Assembly (NCBI GenBank): GCA_917880885.1
Contig: OU862917.1
Span: 52,622,727-52,686,726, forward strand
DNA: 64,000 bases
Direction: 5' to 3'
From: Limnephilus marmoratus
Lineage: Eukaryota > Arthropoda > Insecta > Trichoptera > Limnephilidae
Shown: piece after piece, positions 55,783 to 64,000 of the stretch
Numbering within the stretch: position 1 is the stretch's first letter
How the letters are laid out: every line of letters begins with the position of its first letter
Notes under the pieces: generated by a model
Databases searched by the model: none
The model's input: only the letters and a program-made list of their open reading frames with translations
What the model was told of the DNA's origin: nothing
Position numbers and translations under genes: made by a program

Positions 55783-57190
55783 GCACGCAATCTCAAGAAT
55801 CGTTCCGAAATTTGAGACACGAACGTAATATTCCATGGACACTCTACAATTATCAGAACTAATTTCATTTCAAACTGTGCTTTGCCTTTGCAAGAACATA
55901 TACGCTTCATTGCTGTCTAATTTTCGATTGCACGACAGTTGAACCCCCGACAGTTGGCCCCTCGGCATACTTATGAATCGTTGATTTCCAATATCCGCCG
56001 TAATGAATTTTGGTCAAAAATTAGATGTGAATGCCATCAGATGTGGTTTCTCACAATGAATGCGATGCCATTGATATTACTTCCAAAAGTGTTCTAGTTT
56101 CTTTATAAATCGTGTTTAAATATGGGACTGAAGATAATACTTTTTTTTAACCTCTCTAAAAACCTATTTTGCATACTAGGTGTGACATTGCAAACTGTCA
56201 AAAAAATAAAATTTTGGTATTATTCACGATGTTTACTAAAAGCGTCATAAATCACGTTTTGGGAAACGTAGCCTAATTCTAAAAACTGTTTTGGAAAGAT
56301 TATGAAATGCACTATCACATTATATTATTATAAATAAATATTTGCCCTTCTAAATATATATTTTTTTTATGAAAACGTCAAAAATATTAAAAAATCGCTT
56401 ACCATTATTTGAAAACGTTGAAAATGAACTTTTTTCTGCAGTAACGTAAAAAAATTACAGTTTATTTATTGTAGAGATATATTTAAAAACTCAAAATATT
56501 ATCCGTCCAAACTAAAATATTTTAAAAAAAATCATTTTCGAAACACAAAATAATATAAATTACGAACTTGTCACTGAACACAGAGCAAACAAAATTATTT
56601 TATTTCAATTATTATAAAACGTAATTACAACGGCAATCGATTTCAACAGATGCATTATGCTCGTATATATGCGGATATACGCAATTATTATTAATTTTAG
56701 CACAAATCAATGTATTTTTTTACAAAAAAACATTGTAACCTAAAAACACGGACACATTTACAACGTCGTGAATTCACACTAAAACTAACAATTTGGTTGT
56801 CGTATTTACACTAAAACGTTAGTAAACACGACAAATTATATACAATTGTAGAAATCTACTGAAAATTTTTAAATATAGATTTGTAATTGTAAACCGAAGA
56901 CAGACAATTTGCCCGCCAAAAATGGGAACAACTGACAACTTTTACAGCGGTGTGAAGTTAGCTGCAGTCTCCAGTTGGCAAATTAGAGATGGGGTCACTT
57001 TTGTAGTTGAGAAACAGTTCGAAAGAAATATTTTATTTCAAATTTAGTCAGTTATTGAATATAGGTAGACAAAAATAAAAACACGTGATTATATACAAAT
57101 ATATATATTTTTTTATTATAAAATGACAACAATTGTAAACAAGAAAAGTAAAATAATATTTTATTCATATTATATTTTGGAAATCATACA
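55783..57190. other. No recognisable gene
   Basis: AT-rich sequence. The word CGACAGTTG followed by CCCC appears twice near 55933-55955 and once at 26770, without further structure. Confidence 0.35.
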
Positions 57191-57192
57191 TT

Positions 57193-57410
57193 ATGGAATT
57201 CATTTAACATTTTTTTCCAGTACAACTATTTTAAATGTATCATATTTTCACATTTAAATAATACAAAAAAAACACGTTACGCCACGTTAGAAGTGAAACT
57301 TGTGGAACTCATTCAACATTTTTTTCCAGTACGAATATTTTAAATGTAACAATGTATTAAAAAACACGTTACGCCACGCCACGTTAGAAGTGAAATCTTG
57401 TGGAATTCAT
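57193..57410. repeat. Two tandem copies of a 100-109-bp unit
   Basis: TGGAATTCATTTAAC at 57194, TGGAACTCATTCAAC at 57303 and TGGAATTCATTCAAG at 57401 mark unit borders. Each unit contains TTTTTTTCCAGTAC and ACACGTTACGCCACG. They would lie in the 3' UTR of the possible gene described for 57474-59269. Confidence 0.75.
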
Positions 57411-57473
57411 TCAAGACCAGGCCTCTCCCTCTCCGACAGCACATCGTCCCCTCACCCCGCTATGCCCTCCACG

Positions 57474-59269
57474 TCACCCTCCACGTCGCCTTCCACGGCT
57501 CCCGCATACAGCTGTTGGGACAGGTAGCGGCTGCAGAAACTGGAAATCTGAAAATATAAGAATAGGACACAGATAAGAATGGTCCTGTATATTTCTAAAA
57601 GTGTGAATGGTAGAAGTCGGAGACACCCAAGGAAGACATGGCATGATCAAGTTAATCAAGTACTTGAGTCGGGCCATGTCAAGAGTCAAAATAATAGAAG
57701 AGTTTGTATGTATGAGATGATGTATGAATGTGATTGAGGCAAGGAGTGTGTGCCAAGACCGAGTTGTTTGGCGGTCCGTCCTCTTTGCCTACCACTGCGG
57801 GGAAACGGCGTGATGGTTACTTAGTTATAAAATGTGTAAAAATGCATTCTGTTAGCCATAAGTTGTTATAATAGTTTATCTAGTAGGAGTAAGATAGATT
57901 GTACAAATATATTATAAATTATAGGAAGTGTCCTACAGGTAAGGGAACGTACCCATACTACGTGACACTTTTAGGGGGGGGGGGGTCTTCAAAAGGTCAC
58001 GCTCCATACAAATGAGCGGCGGGTTCCTTAGGATTTTGGTCACCGGGGGGGGGGGGGGGGGGGGTTTTAAAAATTGCAAAAAGTTGGTCACGTAGTTTGG
58101 GTACGTTCCCTAAGTATATTTCTGTATCTATTTGTAAATAATAAAATTAGATAGAGCCTAAGATTCATAATAAATTGTAAAGCGCCCTTGAGGTGATTTT
58201 TCACAAAACGGCGCTCTACAAATTATCCAATTAATATTATTATTAAATTTGTACAGAGCCCTTGAGGTGATTTCTCACAAAAAACGGCGCTATACAAGTC
58301 ATCCAAATATTATTATTATTATCATGGACAAATGCTGCAAAATATAAATACGAATGTATTTATATATATATAATAATGTATATACCTTCTATGTGACTAC
58401 CGCTTGCTTCTCTATCACTGTCAGTCTGCTCCATCGATTCTGAAAATGTAATGCAAAACTATTACACAACGCAAACACACACTACTTGTATAAGGGAACG
58501 TACCCATACTACGTGACCAATTTTTTGCAATTTTTAACCCCCCCCCCCCGGTGACCAAAATCCTAAGCAAACCGCCGCTCACTTGTTCCAAGCGTGACAT
58601 CTTGAAGACCCCCCCCCCCCCCCCCGAAGAGGTCACGTAGTATGGGTACGTTCCCTAATATGATGTAAAGACAGCACAATATAAATAAAATTATATAGAT
58701 ATTATGTATATATTTATTTATTACAATGTATATACCTTCTACATGTCCACCGCTCTTCTCCGCTCGAAAAAAACGAAGAAGTCTGAAAAAAAAATTGAAA
58801 AACATTTTATTTTATTGGCGGAATAAAAAAATAAACATTACACAAAGAAAAATTATGATGGTTTACTCAAATATCAGTTCGCAAAGAAAAATTTTCGAAT
58901 TCGAATATTTCAGAAAAATTGGAAGTTACATCACTAGTGATTTCGACATGTCAAATAATAGAGTTTTACACTCGTAGCCAATGTTTCATAAAAACGTTGA
59001 AAAATAACAATTTTGTCGTGAAATTACTAATGTTTTTGATAGATATTGCAATAGAATACATGCTTTTATGGAAATATACAATTTCAAGCGGTAATGGTTG
59101 ACATTTTTTACGGAAGAGTCCATTCAACGCGATGAAAAATTCCAACCACATGAAAGTGTGCTGTAAAATAACGATTTTTACAAGAAGAAACACTTCAAAC
59201 CAACTAAATATATGATGAACGAGTGGCAAATATATATCTCAACAATATGATAAATACTTACTTTTCCAT
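57474..59269 (-). CDS. Possible small four-exon gene
   Basis: Four minus-strand blocks have matching splice sites and phases: ATGGAAAA then GTAAGT (59269-59262); 58782-58736 after TTTTTTTTTCAG; 58439-58386 after TTACATTTTCAG; 57547-57474 after TTATATTTTCAG, ending TGA. Joined they give 60 aa, acidic in the middle (MEQTDSDREASGSHIE) and Arg/Gly-rich at the end. Exons 2 and 3 share their 3' halves and the donor GAAG/GTATATAC, so one may be a duplicate. I recognise no domain. It could be a truncated gene body, a remnant of a mobile-element gene, or chance. Confidence 0.25.
57575..57810 (+). pseudogene. LINE-D C-terminal fragment
   Basis: AAGGAAGACATGGCATGATC, TTGAGTCGGGCCATGTCAAG, GGCAAGGAGTGTGTGCCAAG and GGGGAAACGGCGTGATGGTT match LINE-D, the last part beyond the stop. 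Frames are broken. Confidence 0.8.
57830..57954 (+). mobile_element. L2-like LINE 3' UTR piece
   Basis: GTTAGCCATAAGTTGTTATA and TTTATCTAGTAGG resemble the 3' UTR at 9310-9390. The piece is cut at 57955 by the poly-G MITE and seems to resume at about 58120 with AGCCTAAGATTCATAATAAA and the hairpin tail. Confidence 0.5.
57955..58115. mobile_element. Poly-G MITE, copy 2
   Basis: The ends are AGGGAACGTACCCATACTAC and, inverted, AGGGAACGTACCCAAACTAC. G runs of about 12 and 18 flank TTGGTCACCG. It interrupts an L2-like 3' UTR. Confidence 0.85.
58120..58330 (+). mobile_element. Two successive L2-like hairpin tails
   Basis: AGCGCCCTTGAGGTGATTTT to CGGCGCTCTACAAATTATCC ends in (ATT)n at about 58230. 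A second AGAGCCCTTGAGGTGATTTC to CGGCGCTATACAAGTCATCC with (ATT)n follows at 58255-58322. The pair looks like a tandem duplication or one tail inserted next to another. Confidence 0.7.
58492..58657. mobile_element. Poly-G MITE, copy 3 (inverted)
   Basis: The ends AGGGAACGTACCCATACTAC are perfect inverted repeats for more than 20 bp. C runs of about 11 and 17 replace the G runs of copy 2, so it is in the other orientation. Under the model at 57474-59269 it would lie in an intron. Confidence 0.88.
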
Positions 59270-59595
59270 TTTACGATGGTTTTTGTCGAAACAGTCAAAA
59301 TGTCAGAACGGGGCGGGTACCGATTTCACACAAATGTTCGTTATGAAAGATTGACGTTCAATTGGGCATAGAAAAATAATTTCTATGTTCCATAGATATT
59401 TTTGAATACAGACACGTAGCGTTGTTCATCATCGATATTCCGTTTTTTATTCCATGGTAATCCGTGAACTAGTGATGCAAATAAATCATTTTTTGTAAAA
59501 ACTCGCGCGTTTACGTCAAAACACGCTCTAATGTCTTGACGGCTATTGTTATATTTTCGTCTTTTGACGCTCTAATGTCTTTACCGGTTTAGAGG

Positions 59596-59770
59596 TATAT
59601 TTAGAGGGTATAACCAGAGAAAACCAGAAATATGTCATTTTTAAATCAGATTGTAGACGTATTGACGACTCTTTTCTACAAAAAATTATAAATTAATTTC
59701 GAAAAATTGTCCTTTTATCTAGTAAACGAATGTCTTAAATTTTGAGAAAAATGTTTATTTTAAGTAAAAT
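59596..59770. mobile_element. U1 repeat, partial copy 3
   Basis: AGAGGGTATAACCAGAGAAA, CCAGAAATATGTCATTTTTA and TTTTATCTAGTAAACGAATG match the left part of U1 at 17339. The right part is missing. Confidence 0.55.
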
Positions 59771-59823
59771 AAGCATTACTTAAAATAAACATATATTTTA
59801 AGTAATGCAGTATGGCAGAGGTG

Positions 59824-59856
59824 GTTCTGAGTTGGTTTCATTCTGAGTTGGACGGT
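59824..59856. mobile_element. U2 MITE end fragment
   Basis: TTCTGAGTTGGTTTCATTCT and GAGTTGGACGG equal one arm of U2 at 61290-61503. The rest of 59860-60860 is unassigned. Confidence 0.5.
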
Positions 59857-60868
59857 AACCGTTCATAAGGATATTATATTCTTCAGTTACGTGCTGTCCA
59901 TAACGAAAATGTGTAAAGCTGTGCGAGAATTTATTTTCATTCGTGTTATTTTTGAGAATAACAGATTGCACAGCTTTATACTCTCTACACCCCTTTGCTA
60001 CAAACGAAAGCTGGTAAAAATGTATTATATTTTCTACACTTGTCGCGGGCTTTGAAAGGATTCGCAAAGATTTGTGGGACGATCTGTTAAGAATGAAAAA
60101 GACAGAAAAAAATTAATTCGCACAATCATGAAAAGTGAAAATTATGTACCAGGTAAAGAAATTAGGTACTTACTACGAAAAATCACCAAAAAAGGCCCTT
60201 TTAACATAATAATTAATATCAATGGATATTACCTCAAGAGACGACAATATACATAGAAAGAATGGTTTTCAATTAACAATCACATCATAACCAATTATTT
60301 GATATTAGTTAAATCAATTAAGTACCTACCTATGTAGGCACTTCTTATTTAAATTCAGTGAGTATGGTTTGCACTGATCTATATTTTAAACCATTTCAAA
60401 AGTTGATAGGCGGGGGAAGCCAAAATTCTGAAAACAGGGGAAAGTCTCGGGGGGTAGAAAGTAGAATTGACAGGAATATTAATGCCAGCCCATGCATGAA
60501 CGGTCTTGTCAGATTCCATCAAATTCAGGAAGGCGAATATTGAAACGCGTTAAAAAAACTCGCTGTTTGAAAGGGGTTTCACTTTTTTCAGTATCCTGTT
60601 GTATCTACCGAAATTATGCCACATGAATGCGTTTGATCAAAATTGATGTGGGCTCTCAATATAGTAAGTACTGCAGAGTAATTACTACCACGACACTTTC
60701 ACGTATTAATTTATTTACGCCCATGTAAAAAAAAAATCTATAAGTACAGTATGTAAAAGCATAAGCCATGACATAATATACTTAATACACTCCATTATCC
60801 TCAGGCCTATTGTAATAAAAATCCAAATAAATGGCAAATTTCTGAACAGATTTCCGGCAGATCTACCG

Positions 60869-60916
60869 GATCTGACCTGATGATGGAAACTGCAACGCTG
60901 TCCGAAACGTTGGCTA
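60869..60916 (+). other. Hammerhead-like core motif with upstream hairpin
   Basis: ACCTGATGATGGAAACTGCA is followed by ACGCTGTCCGAAACGTTGG, that is CTGATGA, a short GGA/TCC stem II, then GAAAC. Just upstream, CAGATC TACCG GATCTG forms a hairpin where stem I would be. No matching stem III strand with a UH cleavage site was found. Confidence 0.35.
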
Positions 60917-60919
60917 AAG

Positions 60920-61289
60920 AAGGAGGTAGCGCAACACGGCATAACACCCCAAAAACAAATAACGAAAATACTTTTGGCCGTGAAAATCTAAAAACGTACC
61001 CGCGCATAGAAATATTCCATTTATTAGGATTTCACTGCAAAGCGGAAATATTAAGAGCTTCCGACAAAAAAGGCCCGAGGCCTGACGGGTTAATGAGGCG
61101 TATCAGAACTTATTATGATTATATCAATATTTGTGATCATATCAATATTATTTATTTTTATTTGCATCATACAACGCACTGAAGTAGAATTTGAATTGTA
61201 GTCCAAGTGAATTCCGGCTCGCAGAAAACACAATCTTTTGATAGTCAAAATACTATTATCTTAGATCAGAACTAATCACTTTTGAGAGT
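60920..61289. other. No recognisable gene
   Basis: A 100-codon plus frame at 60880-61182 includes the motif above and has no family resemblance. Probably the edge of a repeat. Confidence 0.3.
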
Positions 61290-61503
61290 GGTGTCCGGGT
61301 CTGGTTCCATGCCAACTCAGAATGAAACCAACTCAGAAACACCTAAAAAAGGTCATTAAAAGCTATGAAAAAATAATTTTAAAATAGCCGGTAACCCCAA
61401 CCTAAGTTAACCTATTTAAACAATTTTTTAATTTTTTTTATCATCACTCTTAATGACCTTTCTGAAGTGCTTCTGAGTTGGTTTCGTTCTGAGTTGTCCG
61501 GTC
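61290..61503. mobile_element. U2 MITE, complete copy
   Basis: The left arm CCAACTCAGAATGAAACCAA, CTCAGAAACACCT and AAAGGTCATTAA is mirrored by TTAATGACCTTTCTGAAGTG and CTTCTGAGTTGGTTTCGTTC. The centre is GGTAACCCCAACCTAAGTTA. Arms are about 60 bp. Non-coding. Confidence 0.75.
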
Positions 61504-61549
61504 ACTTCTGGGTCTATAAACAAGATATAGGTACAATAATAAACAAACT

Positions 61550-62345
61550 GCATTGATTGCCCTAACTTAGAACGGGTGACTAAAATCAAATACTTTGGTT
61601 TTACTTTGACAGTAATTTAAAGTAGAAAGAACATCAAACTTCAATATAATTCTTCAGACATACTCGCCACTTTCTTAACTTGAATCAACTCAAAACAATT
61701 TACTATGCACTATGTAAATCTTTAATCGAATATGGTATTATAGCCTGGGGAGGAGCAAACGCTGTCGCCATTGGTCCGATTTTTAAAGCTCGGAAACTAA
61801 TTATAAAGATTACATTAAAACTACCGATCACAAGCAGTTCAGATGAAATCTTCAGGATGATCTGTGTCTTGGATATTAGGCAACGTTATGCCAAAAACAT
61901 ACTAGCATACCCCTTCAAACTACCTTTAAAAATGTCCTCGAGATACTAGAACCAAAGGGCATAATCTCTTACTTATCCCTTTTGCTAATACAATTTTAGC
62001 CAAGGAAATTTGTGATATTTGCACAAAACTATACAATGCACTTCCAGTGACCATTAGTCTAAACACAATGTATTTTAAATATAAATCTTACACCAAGTCC
62101 TGGATTACCAAAAGAAAAAGATCCAACATCAAAGATATTATCAAAACTAACTTATAAGCATGTATTTTTTCAATGGTACCAACGCTGATAATTTTCTGTT
62201 ACTTTAAATGTAATATTGTTTTATTATAAACTTTATCTTGTTAAACTTAAGCGTCTGCTTTCAACACAGGTTTTCCTAGTGAGACAGGTATAGGACATCA
62301 CAAATTGTAAATCTAGAATTAATAAAGATGAATTAATAAAAAATA
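61550..62345 (+). pseudogene. CR1/jockey-like LINE C-terminus and 3' UTR
   Basis: An 89-codon frame at 61680-61949 reads LNQLKTIYYALCKSLIEYGI then IAWGGANA, ARKLIIKITLKLPI, LDIRQRYAKNI. After a break, LYNALPVTISLNTMYFKYKS and NIKDIIKTNL lead to a stop near 62157. The 3' UTR holds ACACAGGTTTTCCTAGTG (compare 25943) and ends in AATAAA-type repeats. It resembles LINE-C and the element at 63107, but is distinct. Confidence 0.75.
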
Positions 62346-62809
62346 TTAAATATTTACCAACTAGTAGTCTAGATTCTAGATTTTCAATAGCCGTCCAAAT
62401 ATAATCATTCTTGATTTTGGAAAGTTACAATAGTGCCTTTGTTAATCACTTGAAAAAATCTTTGAATTGTATATCTGCCGAGGTTGATCGAACAATCTAA
62501 TAGATAAAAATTGACTATGCAGGTAACTACTAACTACTCCGATTTCTTGCATATTAAAGCGGTGGGCGTATATTTAGATGTTTGTAAGTGGGACCAAGGA
62601 CCAATAAAGAGATAAGTAGGGTTTAATGGAGTGGAAACGATCCATTTAGATTGTTGCTAACAAATTCCGATGGAAATAACGACAGCATAATTATTTCGTA
62701 TCAATCAACATGTTTTGATCGCTGCAATGAAACTAGCATTTCTTTTTTACTCTGAAAAACATTGAAACATTGGAAATCTGAGCATTAAATCAAAAATTGA
62801 CATGCAAGA
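62346..62809. other. No recognisable gene or repeat
   Basis: AT-rich spacer with no supported feature. Confidence 0.35.
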
Positions 62810-63106
62810 TTTTATTTTATTTTTTTTTTTTTTTTTTATTTATTTATTGCAACATTTATTATAATTACAATTTTACAACAAATATATAATCTTTTTTTTA
62901 CAGGTATTTTTTTTACTACCCTTCCATTTAAAGCATTTGCTTGTGTATGGAAGGGGAGTGTACATAAATGCTATTAGTTATATAAGTTAGTACTTAAATA
63001 ATTAATTGTACATAAATATATGTGAGCTGCAGTATTTGTTTGATAATGGTGTGAATTTTTTTAAAAAAAGAAAGAATGTAATGGAAAACTAAGGATATTT
63101 GTAAGA
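62810..63106 (-). mobile_element. LINE 3' UTR with hairpin and A-rich tail
   Basis: This is the 3' UTR of the LINE open frame at 63107-64000. CCCTTCCAT (62919-62927) pairs with ATGGAAGGG (62947-62955). On the minus strand the element ends TTGCAATAAATAAATAAA and a long A run (62817-62838 as T). Confidence 0.7.
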
Positions 63107-64000
63107 TTAATTGACAGTAATTTTTTTCTTAAGAATATTTTTAAAATGTCTCTTGACAGAGAGCAGTATTCGGGTTTTATCATTAATGCTTCTGATTTCT
63201 TCTGGTAGACGATTGAAAAAAGTTCTTCCCTGGTAAGTATAATGATGCTGTGCAAAAGACGTATTTAGTTTTGGGCATAGAAAAACATGTTTAAGTCGAG
63301 TTCTGTTTTCATTTAAAAATGGATATTTATCTTTTTCCTTTATAATTTGAATCAATGAATTTTTAATATATAAATCTTTAAATGTGGGTACTTGAAATTC
63401 TTCAAACAGGCGTTCTGTTGGGTAGTCTAAGGATTTTTTTAATATAATTTTAATAATTGTCCTTTGTACAATTTCTATTGGAAGAAGGTTACATTTATAC
63501 GCGGATCCCCAACTAATAATAGCGTATTGTAGAGTGGATTGAACTAAGGCATAGTAGATTAAATATAGATTTTTTATCGACAGAAAATTTCTAATTCTTA
63601 AAAATATATATATTAATTTTCTGATTTTGTTTACTACTTGACATATTTGTTCCTTCCATTTCAGATTTTTGTCGATAATTACTCCGAGATATTTAATTTT
63701 ATTTGTTGTTTTTAATATTGTACAGTTTGATTTGCAATAATTTTGGCTATGAATTTTAGTATTATCGTGTATGACAATGTTAAAATTTTTGGGAGCATCG
63801 TTTGGATGGATTGCAAATGGAATTACAAATGTCTTTTCACTATTTAGTGATAGTAAATTAGTGTCGAAAAAATTCTTAAGCGTGTTGATGTCTTCTGTGG
63901 CCTTTAATTCTACATTTTCCCAAGTCTTTTCACTTATTATTAATACTGTATCGTCGGCGTATGATGTAATTTGACCATTTAAATGTTGAAAAAAAATATC
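63107..64000 (-). CDS. LINE reverse transcriptase, C-terminal half, open to window edge
   Basis: One minus-strand frame runs without a stop from 64000 to the stop at 63107, about 297 codons. It enters near the catalytic site: GQITSYADDTVLI with the Ala-Asp-Asp box. It continues KIKYLGVIIDKNLKWKEQI, NLYLIYYALVQSTLQYAIIS, then WGSAYKCNLLPIEIVQRTII, LFEEFQVPTFKDLYI, and KLNTSFAQHHYTYQGRTFFN, RLPEEIRSIN. This is a CR1/jockey-like LINE, sister to LINE-C. The 5' part lies beyond the window. With its frame, 3' UTR hairpin and tail intact it is the best-preserved LINE here; no methionine begins it inside the window. Confidence 0.9.
   Translation of the reverse strand, partial: DIFFQHLNGQITSYADDTVLIISEKTWENVELKATEDINTLKNFFDTNLLSLNSEKTFVIPFAIHPNDAPKNFNIVIHDNTKIHSQNYCKSNCTILKTTNKIKYLGVIIDKNLKWKEQICQVVNKIRKLIYIFLRIRNFLSIKNLYLIYYALVQSTLQYAIISWGSAYKCNLLPIEIVQRTIIKIILKKSLDYPTERLFEEFQVPTFKDLYIKNSLIQIIKEKDKYPFLNENRTRLKHVFLCPKLNTSFAQHHYTYQGRTFFNRLPEEIRSINDKTRILLSVKRHFKNILKKKITVN

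Overview
The window looks like an AT-rich, repeat-dense stretch of an insect nuclear genome. Lepidoptera is the best guess, from the flavour of the CR1/jockey-like retroposons, the Helitron ends and the tRNA-derived SINEs, but no host gene settles the species. No bacterial, viral or organellar unit is visible. Nearly everything recognisable is a mobile element or its remains.

The strongest unit is a complete PIF/Harbinger DNA transposon at 51196-55779. It has matching CGGCCG(C/T)TGTTACCAA ends and a TAA duplication on both sides. It carries two convergent, intron-containing genes that can be assembled by phase-compatible GT-AG splicing: a Myb/SANT-like DNA-binding protein (+, four exons) and a HARBI1-type nuclease (-, four exons, 356 aa, D-D-E residues present). 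In this family both proteins are needed for transposition. Nothing seen here breaks either reading frame.

A second theme is a retroposon partnership, found from 11 kb to 48 kb. A LINE (here LINE-B; copies at 32.6, 37.1 and 47.8 kb) ends in a two-tier hairpin followed by poly(A). The same roughly 100-bp tail ends about ten non-autonomous copies (here SINE-B). SINE-B exists in long and short forms, and the short ones sit inside older long ones. SINE-B copies are also interrupted by a hAT MITE, an RTE-like LINE piece and an unnamed repeat, which gives a readable insertion history.

Layout. 0-5 kb: fold-back element, LINE-A end, MITEs, SINE-T pieces. 5-8 kb: little recognisable. 8-16 kb: L2/CR1 LINE end with its hairpin tail, MITEs, a Helitron split by SINE-B, LINE-C and LINE-D. 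16-25 kb: SINE-B copies, a SINE palindrome, LINE-A, an RTE-like LINE, and a hAT inside a mariner. 25-32 kb: sparse, with two weak host-gene hints (a terminal exon at 28.6 kb, a TATA box at 29.35 kb). 32-41 kb: densest SINE-B/LINE-B nest. 41-51 kb: sparse, with a second Helitron, a Mutator-like transposase remnant, a fold-back element and a LINE-B end. 51-56 kb: Harbinger. 56-64 kb: poly-G MITEs, a possible small four-exon gene, and two LINE reverse-transcriptase ends, the last open to the window edge.

LINE/SINE letters and U-numbers are labels used only in this annotation. Clade names come from reading protein motifs by eye and have not been checked by a search.
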